A DNA stretch of 42,283 nt from positions 1 through 42,283 of the forward strand of contig JARRON010000038.1 in NCBI GenBank assembly GCA_037383845.1, given 5' to 3'. The notes under the pieces were generated by a model. That model did not search any database and had not been told where the DNA came from. It saw only the letters and a list, made by a program, of their open reading frames with translations. This stretch comes from JARRON01 sp037383845 (GTDB lineage: Bacteria > Pseudomonadota > Gammaproteobacteria > Steroidobacterales > XN24). The position numbers and the translations under genes were made by a program. Positions 1-8,135 of this stretch are shown here, piece after piece (the stretch's first letter is position 1; each line of letters begins with the position of its first letter).

Positions 1-1
1 G

Positions 2-241
2 CACACCAAGGACCGCATCGGCCTGGAGTTCATCTACTTCCTGTCCGGCGTGGAATTCGGCGCGGCCATCGACTGGTTCATGGGCGATTACAAGCCCGCC
101 TTCTACACCGACCAGAACGGCAAGCGTGTCCGGCTTAACCCGGCCGGGGACTCCGTGTCCACGCCGTTGGGCAACATCTCAACGTCCAAGGTCGACCTGG
201 AGCACTATCGCCTGAAGGCTTTCATGAAGGTGAGCTTCTAG
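2..241 (+). CDS. C-terminal end of an unidentified protein (5' partial)
   Basis: The frame is open from the left edge of the window to the stop at 239-241, so only the last 79 residues are visible. I do not recognise the family. The final residues (YRLKAFMKVSF) alternate polar and hydrophobic side chains and end in Phe, which is the usual C-terminal signature of outer-membrane beta-barrels read by the BAM complex. That is weak evidence for an outer-membrane protein. A strong stem-loop follows 17 bases after the stop, so this is the last gene of its transcript and is not part of the glucan genes that follow. Confidence 0.6.
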   Translation, partial: HTKDRIGLEFIYFLSGVEFGAAIDWFMGDYKPAFYTDQNGKRVRLNPAGDSVSTPLGNISTSKVDLEHYRLKAFMKVSF

Positions 242-258
242 GCATTCGCTGCTAGCAT

Positions 259-296
259 CACGGGCAGTCCCGGGGTTCCGGGGCTGCCCGTGTTTA
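259..296 (+). terminator. Rho-independent terminator
   Basis: A 15-base stem (259-273 pairs with 278-292, with one G-U pair) closes a GGTT loop and is followed by a short TTT run. It ends transcription of the partial gene before it. Confidence 0.75.
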
Positions 297-314
297 CGTC
301 TGGGACCCGCGTTT

Positions 315-1490
315 ATGCACGCACTGCGCATCCTTAGCCTCTTCGCCGGCATGGCGTTCGCCGTATGGCCGGGGTCCGGTCCCGCGGAGGAACTGTTCCG
401 GCTGGATGATCCCCGGGGTGACGATTTCGGCGCCGGGGATCTGGTCTACCCGAATCGACCCGATTTCGAGCGGGGCAGCCTCGACCTCGAATACCTCGAG
501 GCGCGGTCCACCGAGGACGGCACCTGGTTTACCGTGCGCTTCGGCCGGCCCTTGCCCCATCCGCGGGACGCCACCCAGGAAATCGGCGGCGAGCCGATGG
601 AATACCTCGCCCGGGACGGGTTTTACACGCTTAACGTGGATATCTACATCGACAAGGACCGGGTGGCCGGGTCGGGCAATACGTTCACCCTGCCGGGACG
701 GCTGGTAGACGTCCACCGGGAGTCCGCCTGGGAGCAGGCGGTGATCCTCACCCCGCGGCCGCAGGTCGCCCGGGCCTGGTATGCGCTGCACCTGGGTCGG
801 GTGGGGGAGGAAGAGCTCCGTGCCGAGAAGGGCAAGGTGGAAAAGGGCGACCAGGCCAGCATCGACGCCCAGGTGGAGGAACGGATAGACGAGACGGTGT
901 ATTTCTCCGAGCGGATCCGCGTCCGCGGCCGGGAGATCCAGTTCTTCGTGCCGGAGGACTTCCTCGGCGGCCCGGCCCGCGAGGACTGGGCGTATACGGT
1001 GCTGGTGACCGCGGCGGACGCTGAGCAGGCTGGCCGCGTCCTGAACATCTCGCCAGGCGGCTTCACCCTGATGGCCATGCAGGTGGCTCCCGGCATCGCC
1101 CGCGACCGGCTCGGCATCGTTAACCAGGGCGACGTCAACCAGCCCCCCGTAATGGACGTGCTGGCGCCGAGCGTCGAGGCCCAGAAACGGGCCCTGTCGG
1201 ACTACGACGTGGTCGCGCCCAGGCTGGCCTCGGTCCCCGGGGTATCGCCCTCCGGGCGCCCGGCCACGCCCGCTGCAGCGGCCGCGGCGGGGCCGGCGGG
1301 GGCACAGCAGCCCGGCACCGGGCCCGCGCCCTCGATGGAGGCGCCCCTGCCTGAGGCGGGCGTGCCCGCCGCCCCCGGGCGCCGCACCATTCCCTCCCGC
1401 CTGAAGACGCTGAACAGTCTGAAGGAGGAGGGGCTGATCTCCGAGGAGGAGTACCAGCAGCTGCGCCGTAAGATCCTGTCGGAAATCTAG
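315..1490 (+). CDS. Exported glucodextranase-C-like domain protein with SHOCT-like tail
   Basis: A 391-residue protein with an N-terminal signal peptide (about residues 1-24, ending GPAEE). The body (about 26-270) opens with LDDPRGDDFGAG and LVYPNRPDFERGSLDL, typical of the C-terminal beta-sandwich domain of glucodextranase (Glucodextran_C), which is thought to bind carbohydrate or the cell surface. No catalytic glycoside hydrolase domain is present. A Pro/Ala-rich linker (about 305-355) leads to a short helical end, LKEEGLISEEEYQQLRRKIL, that resembles a SHOCT domain. MalQ starts 11 bases downstream, so the two are probably co-transcribed and this protein may act on or sense alpha-glucans in the periplasm. 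That role is inferred. Start ATG has only a weak GGGA upstream. Confidence 0.75.
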   Translation: MHALRILSLFAGMAFAVWPGSGPAEELFRLDDPRGDDFGAGDLVYPNRPDFERGSLDLEYLEARSTEDGTWFTVRFGRPLPHPRDATQEIGGEPMEYLARDGFYTLNVDIYIDKDRVAGSGNTFTLPGRLVDVHRESAWEQAVILTPRPQVARAWYALHLGRVGEEELRAEKGKVEKGDQASIDAQVEERIDETVYFSERIRVRGREIQFFVPEDFLGGPAREDWAYTVLVTAADAEQAGRVLNISPGGFTLMAMQVAPGIARDRLGIVNQGDVNQPPVMDVLAPSVEAQKRALSDYDVVAPRLASVPGVSPSGRPATPAAAAAAGPAGAQQPGTGPAPSMEAPLPEAGVPAAPGRRTIPSRLKTLNSLKEEGLISEEEYQQLRRKILSEI

Positions 1491-1501
1491 ACGGGAAACG
1501 C

Positions 1502-3676
1502 ATGATGGATACCGGACTCGTTGAATGGCTGCGGCAGCTCAGGGGCATTGAGCGCCGGTTCACCGACTTCCGCGGCGAAACCCGGGAAGCGTCGGACGAA
1601 ACCGTCCTGGCCATCCTCGCGGCCATGGGTCATGCCGTGAACGACGAAGCCGCCCTGAGACGGGAAGCGGAGGCCCTGGACGAACTGGACTGGGTGCGGG
1701 TGCTGCCACCGGTAGTGGTCTGCCGCAGTCAGCGCCGGGTGCCCCTGACCTTCATCGCGCCGATGCTGCCCGATATCCGCTGGCGGGTGGAGCTGGAAGA
1801 CGGCGAGGTCGTGGAGGGCAGCGCCGTGCCGGACGGTCTCCCGGTGCTCGACGAGCGGGGCGTGCGTGGCCTGTGGTACAAGCGCATCGGCATGGACCTC
1901 CCGGAGCTGCCGGTGGGTTACCACCGGCTCACGGTTGAGAAGACGGACGGCAGCATGCTGGGTTCGACCCGGCTGATCGTCGCCCCGGAGCGCTGCTACG
2001 AGCCCGAGGCGGTTCGACAGGGCGCCCGACTGTGGGGTCCGGCGGTTCAGCTCTACAGTCTGCGCTCGCCCCGGAACTGGGGCATGGGGGACTTCACCGA
2101 CCTGGCGGAGTTCGTCGAGGCCGCAGCGGATCTGGGCGCGGACCTGGTCGGCCTGAATCCCCTGCATGCGCTGTTTCCGGCGGACCCCGCCATGGCCAGC
2201 CCCTACGGCCCCGCCAGCCGCAATTTCCTGAACGTCCTCTACATCGACCCGGAAGCGGTGCCCGAATTCGCCAGCTGTGCCGAGGCCCGGCGGCTCGTGT
2301 CGTCGCCGGAGTTCCAGGTGCGCCTGTCGACGCTGCGCCAGGCCGGCTTCGTGGACTATCCCGGCGTGGCCGCCTGCAAGCTGGAGGTGCTGAGGCATCT
2401 GTACGAGAATTTCCGGGTCCAGGCGTCCCCGCGGCGCATCTCGAGGTTCGAGAGCTTTGTGAGACAAGGCGGTGAAGACCTTGAAACTCTTTCGGTTTTC
2501 TCGGCTCTTCATGAGCACTTCTCGGCCCGCGGCATCCGTGCCGGCTGGCCGGGCTGGCCCGAGGCCTACCGGGATCCGGACAGCGCCGCGGTAGAGGCAT
2601 TCCGCAGCGCGGAAGCCGAGACGGTGGAGTTCCACAAGTGGCTGCAGTGGGTCGCGGCGGACCAGCTCCGGGAGGCCGAGGCCCGGGCGAGGGAGGCGGG
2701 CATGTGCGTGGGGCTTTACCGGGACCTGGCGGTGGGCGTGGCCGGCAGCAGCGCCGAGGTCTGGGCCGACCCGGACCTGTACACCACCCTGGCCACAGTA
2801 GGCGCTCCGCCGGATGCGCTTGCGCTCCAGGGCCAGGACTGGGGCATCCCGCCCATGCGCCCCGACGAGCTGCGGGAGCGGGGCTACGAGCCGTTTATCC
2901 GCATGCTAAGGGCGAACATGGGCAGGGGCGGCGCGCTGCGCATCGACCACGTCATGGTGCTGTTTCGCCTGTGGTGGGTCCCGGCCGGGAAGCCCTCCGC
3001 CGAGGGGACGTACGTCTATTACCGGCTGGACGAGATGATGGCGATCGTCGCCCTGGAGAGCCAGCGCCACTGCTGCCTGGTGATTGGCGAGGACCTGGGC
3101 ACCGTTCCGCCGGAGATCCGCCAGGCCATGCCGGCCCACGGCATGTACAGCTACCGCGTGTTCTTCTTCGAGAAAGAGGAGGATGGCGGCTTCATCCGCC
3201 CGGCGGACTACCCTGCACAGGCCCTGGCGACCCTCGGCACCCACGATCTGCCGCCCTTCGTCAGCTGGTGGGAGGGCACCGATATCGCGTTGCGGGAGCG
3301 GCTCGGCCTGTATCCCGACCCGGACCTGCCCGCGGCTGCCCGCGAGGAACGCGCCCGGGACCGGCGGGCCATCCTGGAAGCGCTGGAGGACGAGAACCTC
3401 CTGCCGGACTCCGCCCGGGACGGGAACGGCGCGCCGGCATCCGTGTCGCCTGAGCTGGTCGAGGCCGTGCAGCTTTACCTTGCCCGAAGCTCGGCGGGGC
3501 TGATGGCGGTGCAGCCGGAAGACTGGCTGCACATGGACAGCCCCGTGAATGTCCCCGGCACCGTGGACGAGTACCCCAACTGGAGCCGGAAGCTCAGGGA
3601 AGACTGGGGCCGGTTCATGTCGGCGGAGCCCGTGGTGGCGCTGGCGGGCAGGATCACGGCGGCCCGGGGGCTCTAG
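1502..3676 (+). CDS. malQ: 4-alpha-glucanotransferase (amylomaltase, GH77)
   Basis: Transfers alpha-1,4-glucan segments between maltodextrins in the cytoplasm, releasing glucose and making longer chains for maltose or glycogen metabolism. The 724-residue length fits long bacterial MalQ proteins with an extra N-terminal beta-domain (about 1-165) before the TIM barrel. The barrel motifs are clear: YSLRSPRNWGMGDF, SPYGPASRNFLN and GAPPDALALQGQDWG. The three catalytic acids are Asp482 in RIDHVM (nucleophile), Glu530 in GEDLGTVP (acid/base) and Asp582 in THDLPP. The gene sits between the glucodextranase-C-like gene and the DUF4032 gene, with only 6 bases to the latter. An ATG ATG pair at 1502 and 1505 leaves the exact start open by one codon. 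Confidence 0.95.
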   Translation: MMDTGLVEWLRQLRGIERRFTDFRGETREASDETVLAILAAMGHAVNDEAALRREAEALDELDWVRVLPPVVVCRSQRRVPLTFIAPMLPDIRWRVELEDGEVVEGSAVPDGLPVLDERGVRGLWYKRIGMDLPELPVGYHRLTVEKTDGSMLGSTRLIVAPERCYEPEAVRQGARLWGPAVQLYSLRSPRNWGMGDFTDLAEFVEAAADLGADLVGLNPLHALFPADPAMASPYGPASRNFLNVLYIDPEAVPEFASCAEARRLVSSPEFQVRLSTLRQAGFVDYPGVAACKLEVLRHLYENFRVQASPRRISRFESFVRQGGEDLETLSVFSALHEHFSARGIRAGWPGWPEAYRDPDSAAVEAFRSAEAETVEFHKWLQWVAADQLREAEARAREAGMCVGLYRDLAVGVAGSSAEVWADPDLYTTLATVGAPPDALALQGQDWGIPPMRPDELRERGYEPFIRMLRANMGRGGALRIDHVMVLFRLWWVPAGKPSAEGTYVYYRLDEMMAIVALESQRHCCLVIGEDLGTVPPEIRQAMPAHGMYSYRVFFFEKEEDGGFIRPADYPAQALATLGTHDLPPFVSWWEGTDIALRERLGLYPDPDLPAAAREERARDRRAILEALEDENLLPDSARDGNGAPASVSPELVEAVQLYLARSSAGLMAVQPEDWLHMDSPVNVPGTVDEYPNWSRKLREDWGRFMSAEPVVALAGRITAARGL

Positions 3677-3682
3677 CGGCCC

Positions 3683-4912
3683 GTGAAGCTGCAGATCGCG
3701 TCCCCCGGCGAGTTCCCCGCGGGACTCGACCTGCCATGGCGCGATCCGCTGGAGAGCTGGGAACACCCGGCCCTGGTGCGCCTGACCCGGGGCATCTCCC
3801 GCAATATCGTCCGGTTCGCGGCTTACCGGGACGCCGTCTACGCCATCAAGGAGCTGGACGAGCGGCTGGCAGAGCGGGAATACGGCCTGCTAAGGGAGCT
3901 GGTGGAACTGGGCCTGCCGGTGGTCGAGCCGGTGTGCCTGGTAACCGAGAGAACCACTCCCGGGGCGGCCGGGCGCGGCCTGCTGGTCACCCGTTACCTG
4001 GACCATTCTGTGCCCCTGCGGAGCCTGATCTCGGGAGGCGCCTCGGCGGAGCAGGCCTCCAAGCTGATGGACGCGGTGGGTGACCTGCTGGTCCGTCTGC
4101 ACCTGGCCGGGTTTTTCTGGGGAGACTGCTCCCTGTCGAACACCTTGTTCCGGCTCGACGCAGGACGGTTTGCCGCCTACCTGGTGGACGCGGAGACCGG
4201 CGAGATCCATCCGTCGCTGTCTGACGGCCAGCGCTTCCACGACCTGATGATCGCCTCGGAGAATCTCGCCGGGGAGCTGATGGACCTCGAGCAGGGTTTC
4301 GGTTTGCCGCCGGGCGTGGAGCCCGTGGCGCTGGCGGGTACCCTGGCGCCTCGCTATGAGCACCTGTGGGAAGAGATCCACCGGGTCGAGACCTATCCGG
4401 AGAACCGCCAGGACCTGTTGGAAGACCGTCTGCACCAGCTGAATGCCATGGGTTTCGATATCGAGGAGATGGAGATCGAGGCCCTGGCGGACGGGCGGCT
4501 GCGCGTCCGGCCCCGGCCCAACGAAGGTGGCTACCACCGGCGGCTGGTTCAGCGCCTCATGGGCCTGGACGCACAGGAAAACCAGGCCCGGAGACTGCTC
4601 ACCGACATGTACGCCTACCGGGCCTGGCGAACCGGCGCAGAGGGCAAGGACATTCCCGTGGCCGTCTCTGCCCATCGCTGGTTCACCGATGTCTACCAGC
4701 CCACGCTGGACGCGATCCCCGCGAAGCAGCGCGAAAAGCTGGACGACCCGGAGATTTTCCACCAGATCCTGGAACACCGCTGGTACATGTCGGAGAGGGA
4801 GGGCAGGGAACTCGGCCTGGAGGACGTGATCCCGTCGTACGTGGCCCAGGTGCTTGAGCCCATGGCGGCACCACGGGTGGAACCGAGTCCGCTGGCAGGC
4901 GCCAGCGAATGA
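3683..4912 (+). CDS. DUF4032 protein, Kdo/LPS-kinase-like fold
   Basis: A 409-residue cytoplasmic protein starting at GTG, 6 bases after malQ. Residues about 40-190 look like a small-molecule or lipopolysaccharide kinase: YAIKELDERLAEREY carries the likely ATP-binding Lys, FFWGDCSLSNTLF matches the catalytic loop (Asp plus a following Asn), and YLVDAETGE supplies the metal-binding Asp. The C-terminal half, with YPENRQDLLEDRLHQLN, GGYHRRLV and HRWF.DVY, is typical of the DUF4032 family. The substrate is unknown. Its tight linkage to malQ suggests a role in alpha-glucan metabolism, which is inference from context. The kinase signature is seen directly, but activity has not been established here. 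Confidence 0.8.
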   Translation: MKLQIASPGEFPAGLDLPWRDPLESWEHPALVRLTRGISRNIVRFAAYRDAVYAIKELDERLAEREYGLLRELVELGLPVVEPVCLVTERTTPGAAGRGLLVTRYLDHSVPLRSLISGGASAEQASKLMDAVGDLLVRLHLAGFFWGDCSLSNTLFRLDAGRFAAYLVDAETGEIHPSLSDGQRFHDLMIASENLAGELMDLEQGFGLPPGVEPVALAGTLAPRYEHLWEEIHRVETYPENRQDLLEDRLHQLNAMGFDIEEMEIEALADGRLRVRPRPNEGGYHRRLVQRLMGLDAQENQARRLLTDMYAYRAWRTGAEGKDIPVAVSAHRWFTDVYQPTLDAIPAKQREKLDDPEIFHQILEHRWYMSEREGRELGLEDVIPSYVAQVLEPMAAPRVEPSPLAGASE

Positions 4913-4954
4913 ATGCTTGCGTGCCGCCCCGGCCGGTGTGAGGATTCCACCGCC

Positions 4955-5440
4955 ATGAAATGCCTCGTTGTCTGTCTCACCCTGTCCGCCCTTCTTCTGG
5001 CTGCGTCGCCCGCTGTTGCCCAGGAGCCCAGTGCCGCCGAGTGGTTCGATGACTGCCGGGTCTACCTGGCCGTGCTCGCCGGCCAGGAGGGCAGCGATCT
5101 CGACATCACCTACTGCACGGGCCTGACGCGTGGAATCCTGGCGGGCCTCGGGACGGGTGCCGGCATTGGCGCCGTCAGCATGGCCTCGGCCCTGACGGTC
5201 ATGGGCAACCTGCCCGAAGACGAGGTCCGCCGGCTCATCGACAGCATGAACCGCATGGATCTCCTGGGCATCTGCATGCCGGAGGGACTTCCCCTGGCGG
5301 ACGTCGTGGCCACCGTCGCCGCTCACCTGGAAGCTTCGCCGCACGCCCGGGAACTGCCGGTCACCGCGGCATTTTTCGAGGCGCTCCAGACCCGTTATCC
5401 CTGCGTGACGCCCGACAGCCCGGGCGACGGTGAAGAATAA
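4955..5440 (+). CDS. Rap1a/Tai-family periplasmic protein
   Basis: A 161-residue exported protein. The start at ATG 4955 is preferred over an in-frame ATG at 4913 because it gives a clean signal peptide (KCLVVCLTLSALLLAASPAVAQ) and has GAGG about 12 bases upstream. The mature part has four Cys, the GL.RGILAGLG..AGIG helix, ICMPEGLPLADVV and an RYPC end. This is the pattern of the Rap1a/Tai immunity family, small disulphide-bonded proteins that neutralise type VI amidase effectors in the periplasm. No effector, T6SS gene or paralogue lies nearby, so a housekeeping role for this fold is equally possible. Family assignment is from motif recognition. Confidence 0.7.
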   Translation: MKCLVVCLTLSALLLAASPAVAQEPSAAEWFDDCRVYLAVLAGQEGSDLDITYCTGLTRGILAGLGTGAGIGAVSMASALTVMGNLPEDEVRRLIDSMNRMDLLGICMPEGLPLADVVATVAAHLEASPHARELPVTAAFFEALQTRYPCVTPDSPGDGEE

Positions 5441-5471
5441 ACCTCAAGTTATGACTCTAGTTCACTGATAA

Positions 5472-8135
5472 ATGGAGACTCTCGGGACGGACCCCGCTGT
5501 CGTCCAGATGCCCGCCGGCCAGCTTCACGATGCACTGGCGGCCGGCCATACGGTGGTGACCGCCACGCGGCGCCTGGCCCGGCGGCTGATCGCCGACTAC
5601 GCAACCACCCGGCCCGGCGTCGCCTGGCCCACCCCGGACGTGCTGCCCTGGCCGGCCTGGCTCACCCGGAGCTTCCGGAGGCTGCGGGATTTCGGCCTCC
5701 TGGCGGAGCCCCGGCCCCTGCTGGGGGAAGAGCAGGTGAGGCTTCTCTGGGAGTCGGTGGTGGCGGCGGACCCGCGGGGCCGGGACCTGATGCTGATTCC
5801 GGCGGCCGCCGCGGAGTGCCGCGCCGCCTGGGAACTGGTCCGCGAATGGGGGCTCACCCCGGATGACCTGTCCGCCCGCGCCGGGGAAGACGCCCGGCGA
5901 TTCCTGGCCCTGGCGGAGGCCTTCCAGGCGCGGGTGCGCGCCGCGGGATTCACCGATCCCGCCCGCGTGCCGGAGATCGTCGCGGACCACGCCGGCCGGC
6001 TGCCGGAGAGCCGCCTCATCCTGCACGGGTTCGAGCGTCTCCCGCCGGCCCACGCCCGGATCCTGCGGGCGATGGGAGACCGGGCAGCGGTGACGAGCCC
6101 GGGTCGCGGCGGGAGCGCGGTGGTGGCGGCCTACCCGGACGTCCGCGGGGAAATCCAGGCGGCGGCGGCCTGGGCGCGGCAGAGGCTGGCCAGGGATCCC
6201 GGGGTCCGGCTGGCCATCGTCGTTCCTGACCTCGCTGCCCACGGATCCCTCGTCGAGGATCTTCTCGACGAAGCCCTGGTGCCGGCGCGACTTCTGCCGG
6301 CCACTGCCGGCCGGGAACGGCCATGGAACATGTCGCTGGGTCGTTCCCTGGCAGAGGTCCCGGTCGTCTCTGCCGCCCTGGAGCTTTTGTCGTCGGCGAC
6401 AGGGGCGATGGAACTGCACTCTGCCGGGCGCCTGCTGCGTTCCCCCTTCGTCGCCGGTTCGGCCGCCGAGGCCGGCGAGCGGGCGGCCATGGATGCGTGG
6501 CTCCGGGAGAACGGCGGCACAGAGATCTCGGCCGGACGGCTGGCCGCGGACGCCAGGCGCCTCCCCGGGCCCGCCGGCGCTCCGGAGTTCGGGTCGCGGC
6601 TGTCCCGGCTGCTGGACGTGCTGTGGCAGAGTCCCAGGCGCCGGTCCTACGGGCGCTGGTCGGAGGCTTTCGCCAGGGCGCTTGAAGCGGCCGGCTGGCC
6701 GGGAGATGCGCCACTGGACAGCGCGGAGTACCAGGCCACCGGGGCATGGGCAGAGCTGCTGGACGAGCTGGCTGCCCTGGATGCGGTATCCGGTCCGGCG
6801 TCCCTGCAGGAGGCCTGCGGCCGGCTGCGCAGGATGGCGACGGAGCGGCTCTTCCAGCCGGAGTCGGCCGAGGTCCCGGTCCAGGTGCTCGGCCTTTTCG
6901 AGGCCGCGGGGCTACAGTTCGAGGGCATCTGGGTAGCTGGACTGCATGACGGCGTGCTACCCGCGCCCCTGGCCCCGTCACCCTTCATCCCCGCCGGATT
7001 GCAGCGGGCCCGGGGCATGCCCCGGGCCGACCCGGAGACGGAACACCGGCTGGCCCGGCTGCGCCTGGAACGCCTCGCCGCCTCGGCGGCCGAGGTGGTG
7101 TTCAGCTGGCCACGGCGCAGCGGCGACGAACCCTTGCGGCCCAGCCCGGTCCTGAAGGGCCTTCCGGAGGCCCTCCCCGCAGGCACGGCGCCGCCGCTCT
7201 TGCCGGTGCTTCAGCGCAACTCCGCGTCCCTGGAGTCGGTCGCTGACGAGGCCGGACCTTCGTGCAGCGGGCCCATCCGGGGAGGCACCGGCCTGCTGCG
7301 CGCCTACTCGGCGTGCCCCTTCCAGGCGTTCGGCCGCTACCGGCTGCGCTGTGAACCTCTCGCGCAGCCGACTCCCGGCGTGAATCCCATGGCCCGGGGC
7401 GAGATCCTCCACGAGGCTCTCCAGGTGTTATGGGCGGAGCTGGGTGACAGTGACACGCTCGCCGGCATGGACGCGGCCGATCGCCGGCGGCGCGTGGAAG
7501 CCGCAGTGGACGCCGGCATGGCGCGGGCGGCGGCCGGCGGCAGCCTGCCGGACCAGCCGGCGCTGCTGGCCATCGAGAAAGTCCAGGCGGTGGCCAGGAT
7601 CGAAGGGCTCCTCGAGCTTGAGCTCCGGAGGCCGCCCTTCGAAGTGATACGACGGGAGGAGTGGCTCGAGCTTCCCGTGGGCGCACTGGTGCTGAAAGGC
7701 CGGGTGGACCGGGTGGACCAGGTGCCCGGCGGCATGGCGGTCATCGACTACAAGGCCGGGGAGTCCCGCCGTTCAGACTGGTACGGGGAGCGGCCCCGGG
7801 AGCCCCAGCTCCCTCTTTATGCCGTGACCCTCCCGGAGGTGGTGGCCGTGGCGTTCGCCAATCTCAAGCCCGGAAGGGTCGGCTACCAGGGCCTGGCCCG
7901 GGACGCGGAGGCCATGGGGCTCGTGAAGCCGGCGAGGAAGGACCACGGGCCACCGGAGTGGGAGGCACTGCTCGCCGAGTGGCGCGAAACCCTTGCCGGG
8001 CTGGCGGCCGGCGTGGCAGCGGGCAACGCCCGGGTGGCTCCACGCCAGGGACGCGTCACCTGCGAATACTGCGGTCTGCAGGTCCTGTGCCGGCGCGAGG
8101 AGCTGGCCGCCGAGGGGGCGATCGGCGATGACTGA
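5472..8135 (+). CDS. AddB-like DNA repair nuclease (PD-(D/E)XK, Fe-S)
   Basis: An 887-residue cytoplasmic protein, the AddB-type partner of the helicase-nuclease encoded next. The C-terminal nuclease domain has GRVDRVD (Asp746) and VIDYKAG (Asp759, Lys761), the PD-(D/E)XK active site. Four cysteines, Cys615 (SACPF) and Cys864, Cys867 and Cys873 (CEYCGLQVLC), match the 4Fe-4S staple of AddB-type nucleases. The N-terminal region looks like a degenerate UvrD-type helicase without a usable Walker A, as in AddB. The stop overlaps the start of the next gene by 8 bases. No good ribosome site precedes ATG 5472, and Met13 (5508) is an alternative start. The family is the one often labelled probable DNA repair protein in gammaproteobacteria. 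Confidence 0.85.
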   Translation: METLGTDPAVVQMPAGQLHDALAAGHTVVTATRRLARRLIADYATTRPGVAWPTPDVLPWPAWLTRSFRRLRDFGLLAEPRPLLGEEQVRLLWESVVAADPRGRDLMLIPAAAAECRAAWELVREWGLTPDDLSARAGEDARRFLALAEAFQARVRAAGFTDPARVPEIVADHAGRLPESRLILHGFERLPPAHARILRAMGDRAAVTSPGRGGSAVVAAYPDVRGEIQAAAAWARQRLARDPGVRLAIVVPDLAAHGSLVEDLLDEALVPARLLPATAGRERPWNMSLGRSLAEVPVVSAALELLSSATGAMELHSAGRLLRSPFVAGSAAEAGERAAMDAWLRENGGTEISAGRLAADARRLPGPAGAPEFGSRLSRLLDVLWQSPRRRSYGRWSEAFARALEAAGWPGDAPLDSAEYQATGAWAELLDELAALDAVSGPASLQEACGRLRRMATERLFQPESAEVPVQVLGLFEAAGLQFEGIWVAGLHDGVLPAPLAPSPFIPAGLQRARGMPRADPETEHRLARLRLERLAASAAEVVFSWPRRSGDEPLRPSPVLKGLPEALPAGTAPPLLPVLQRNSASLESVADEAGPSCSGPIRGGTGLLRAYSACPFQAFGRYRLRCEPLAQPTPGVNPMARGEILHEALQVLWAELGDSDTLAGMDAADRRRRVEAAVDAGMARAAAGGSLPDQPALLAIEKVQAVARIEGLLELELRRPPFEVIRREEWLELPVGALVLKGRVDRVDQVPGGMAVIDYKAGESRRSDWYGERPREPQLPLYAVTLPEVVAVAFANLKPGRVGYQGLARDAEAMGLVKPARKDHGPPEWEALLAEWRETLAGLAAGVAAGNARVAPRQGRVTCEYCGLQVLCRREELAAEGAIGDD

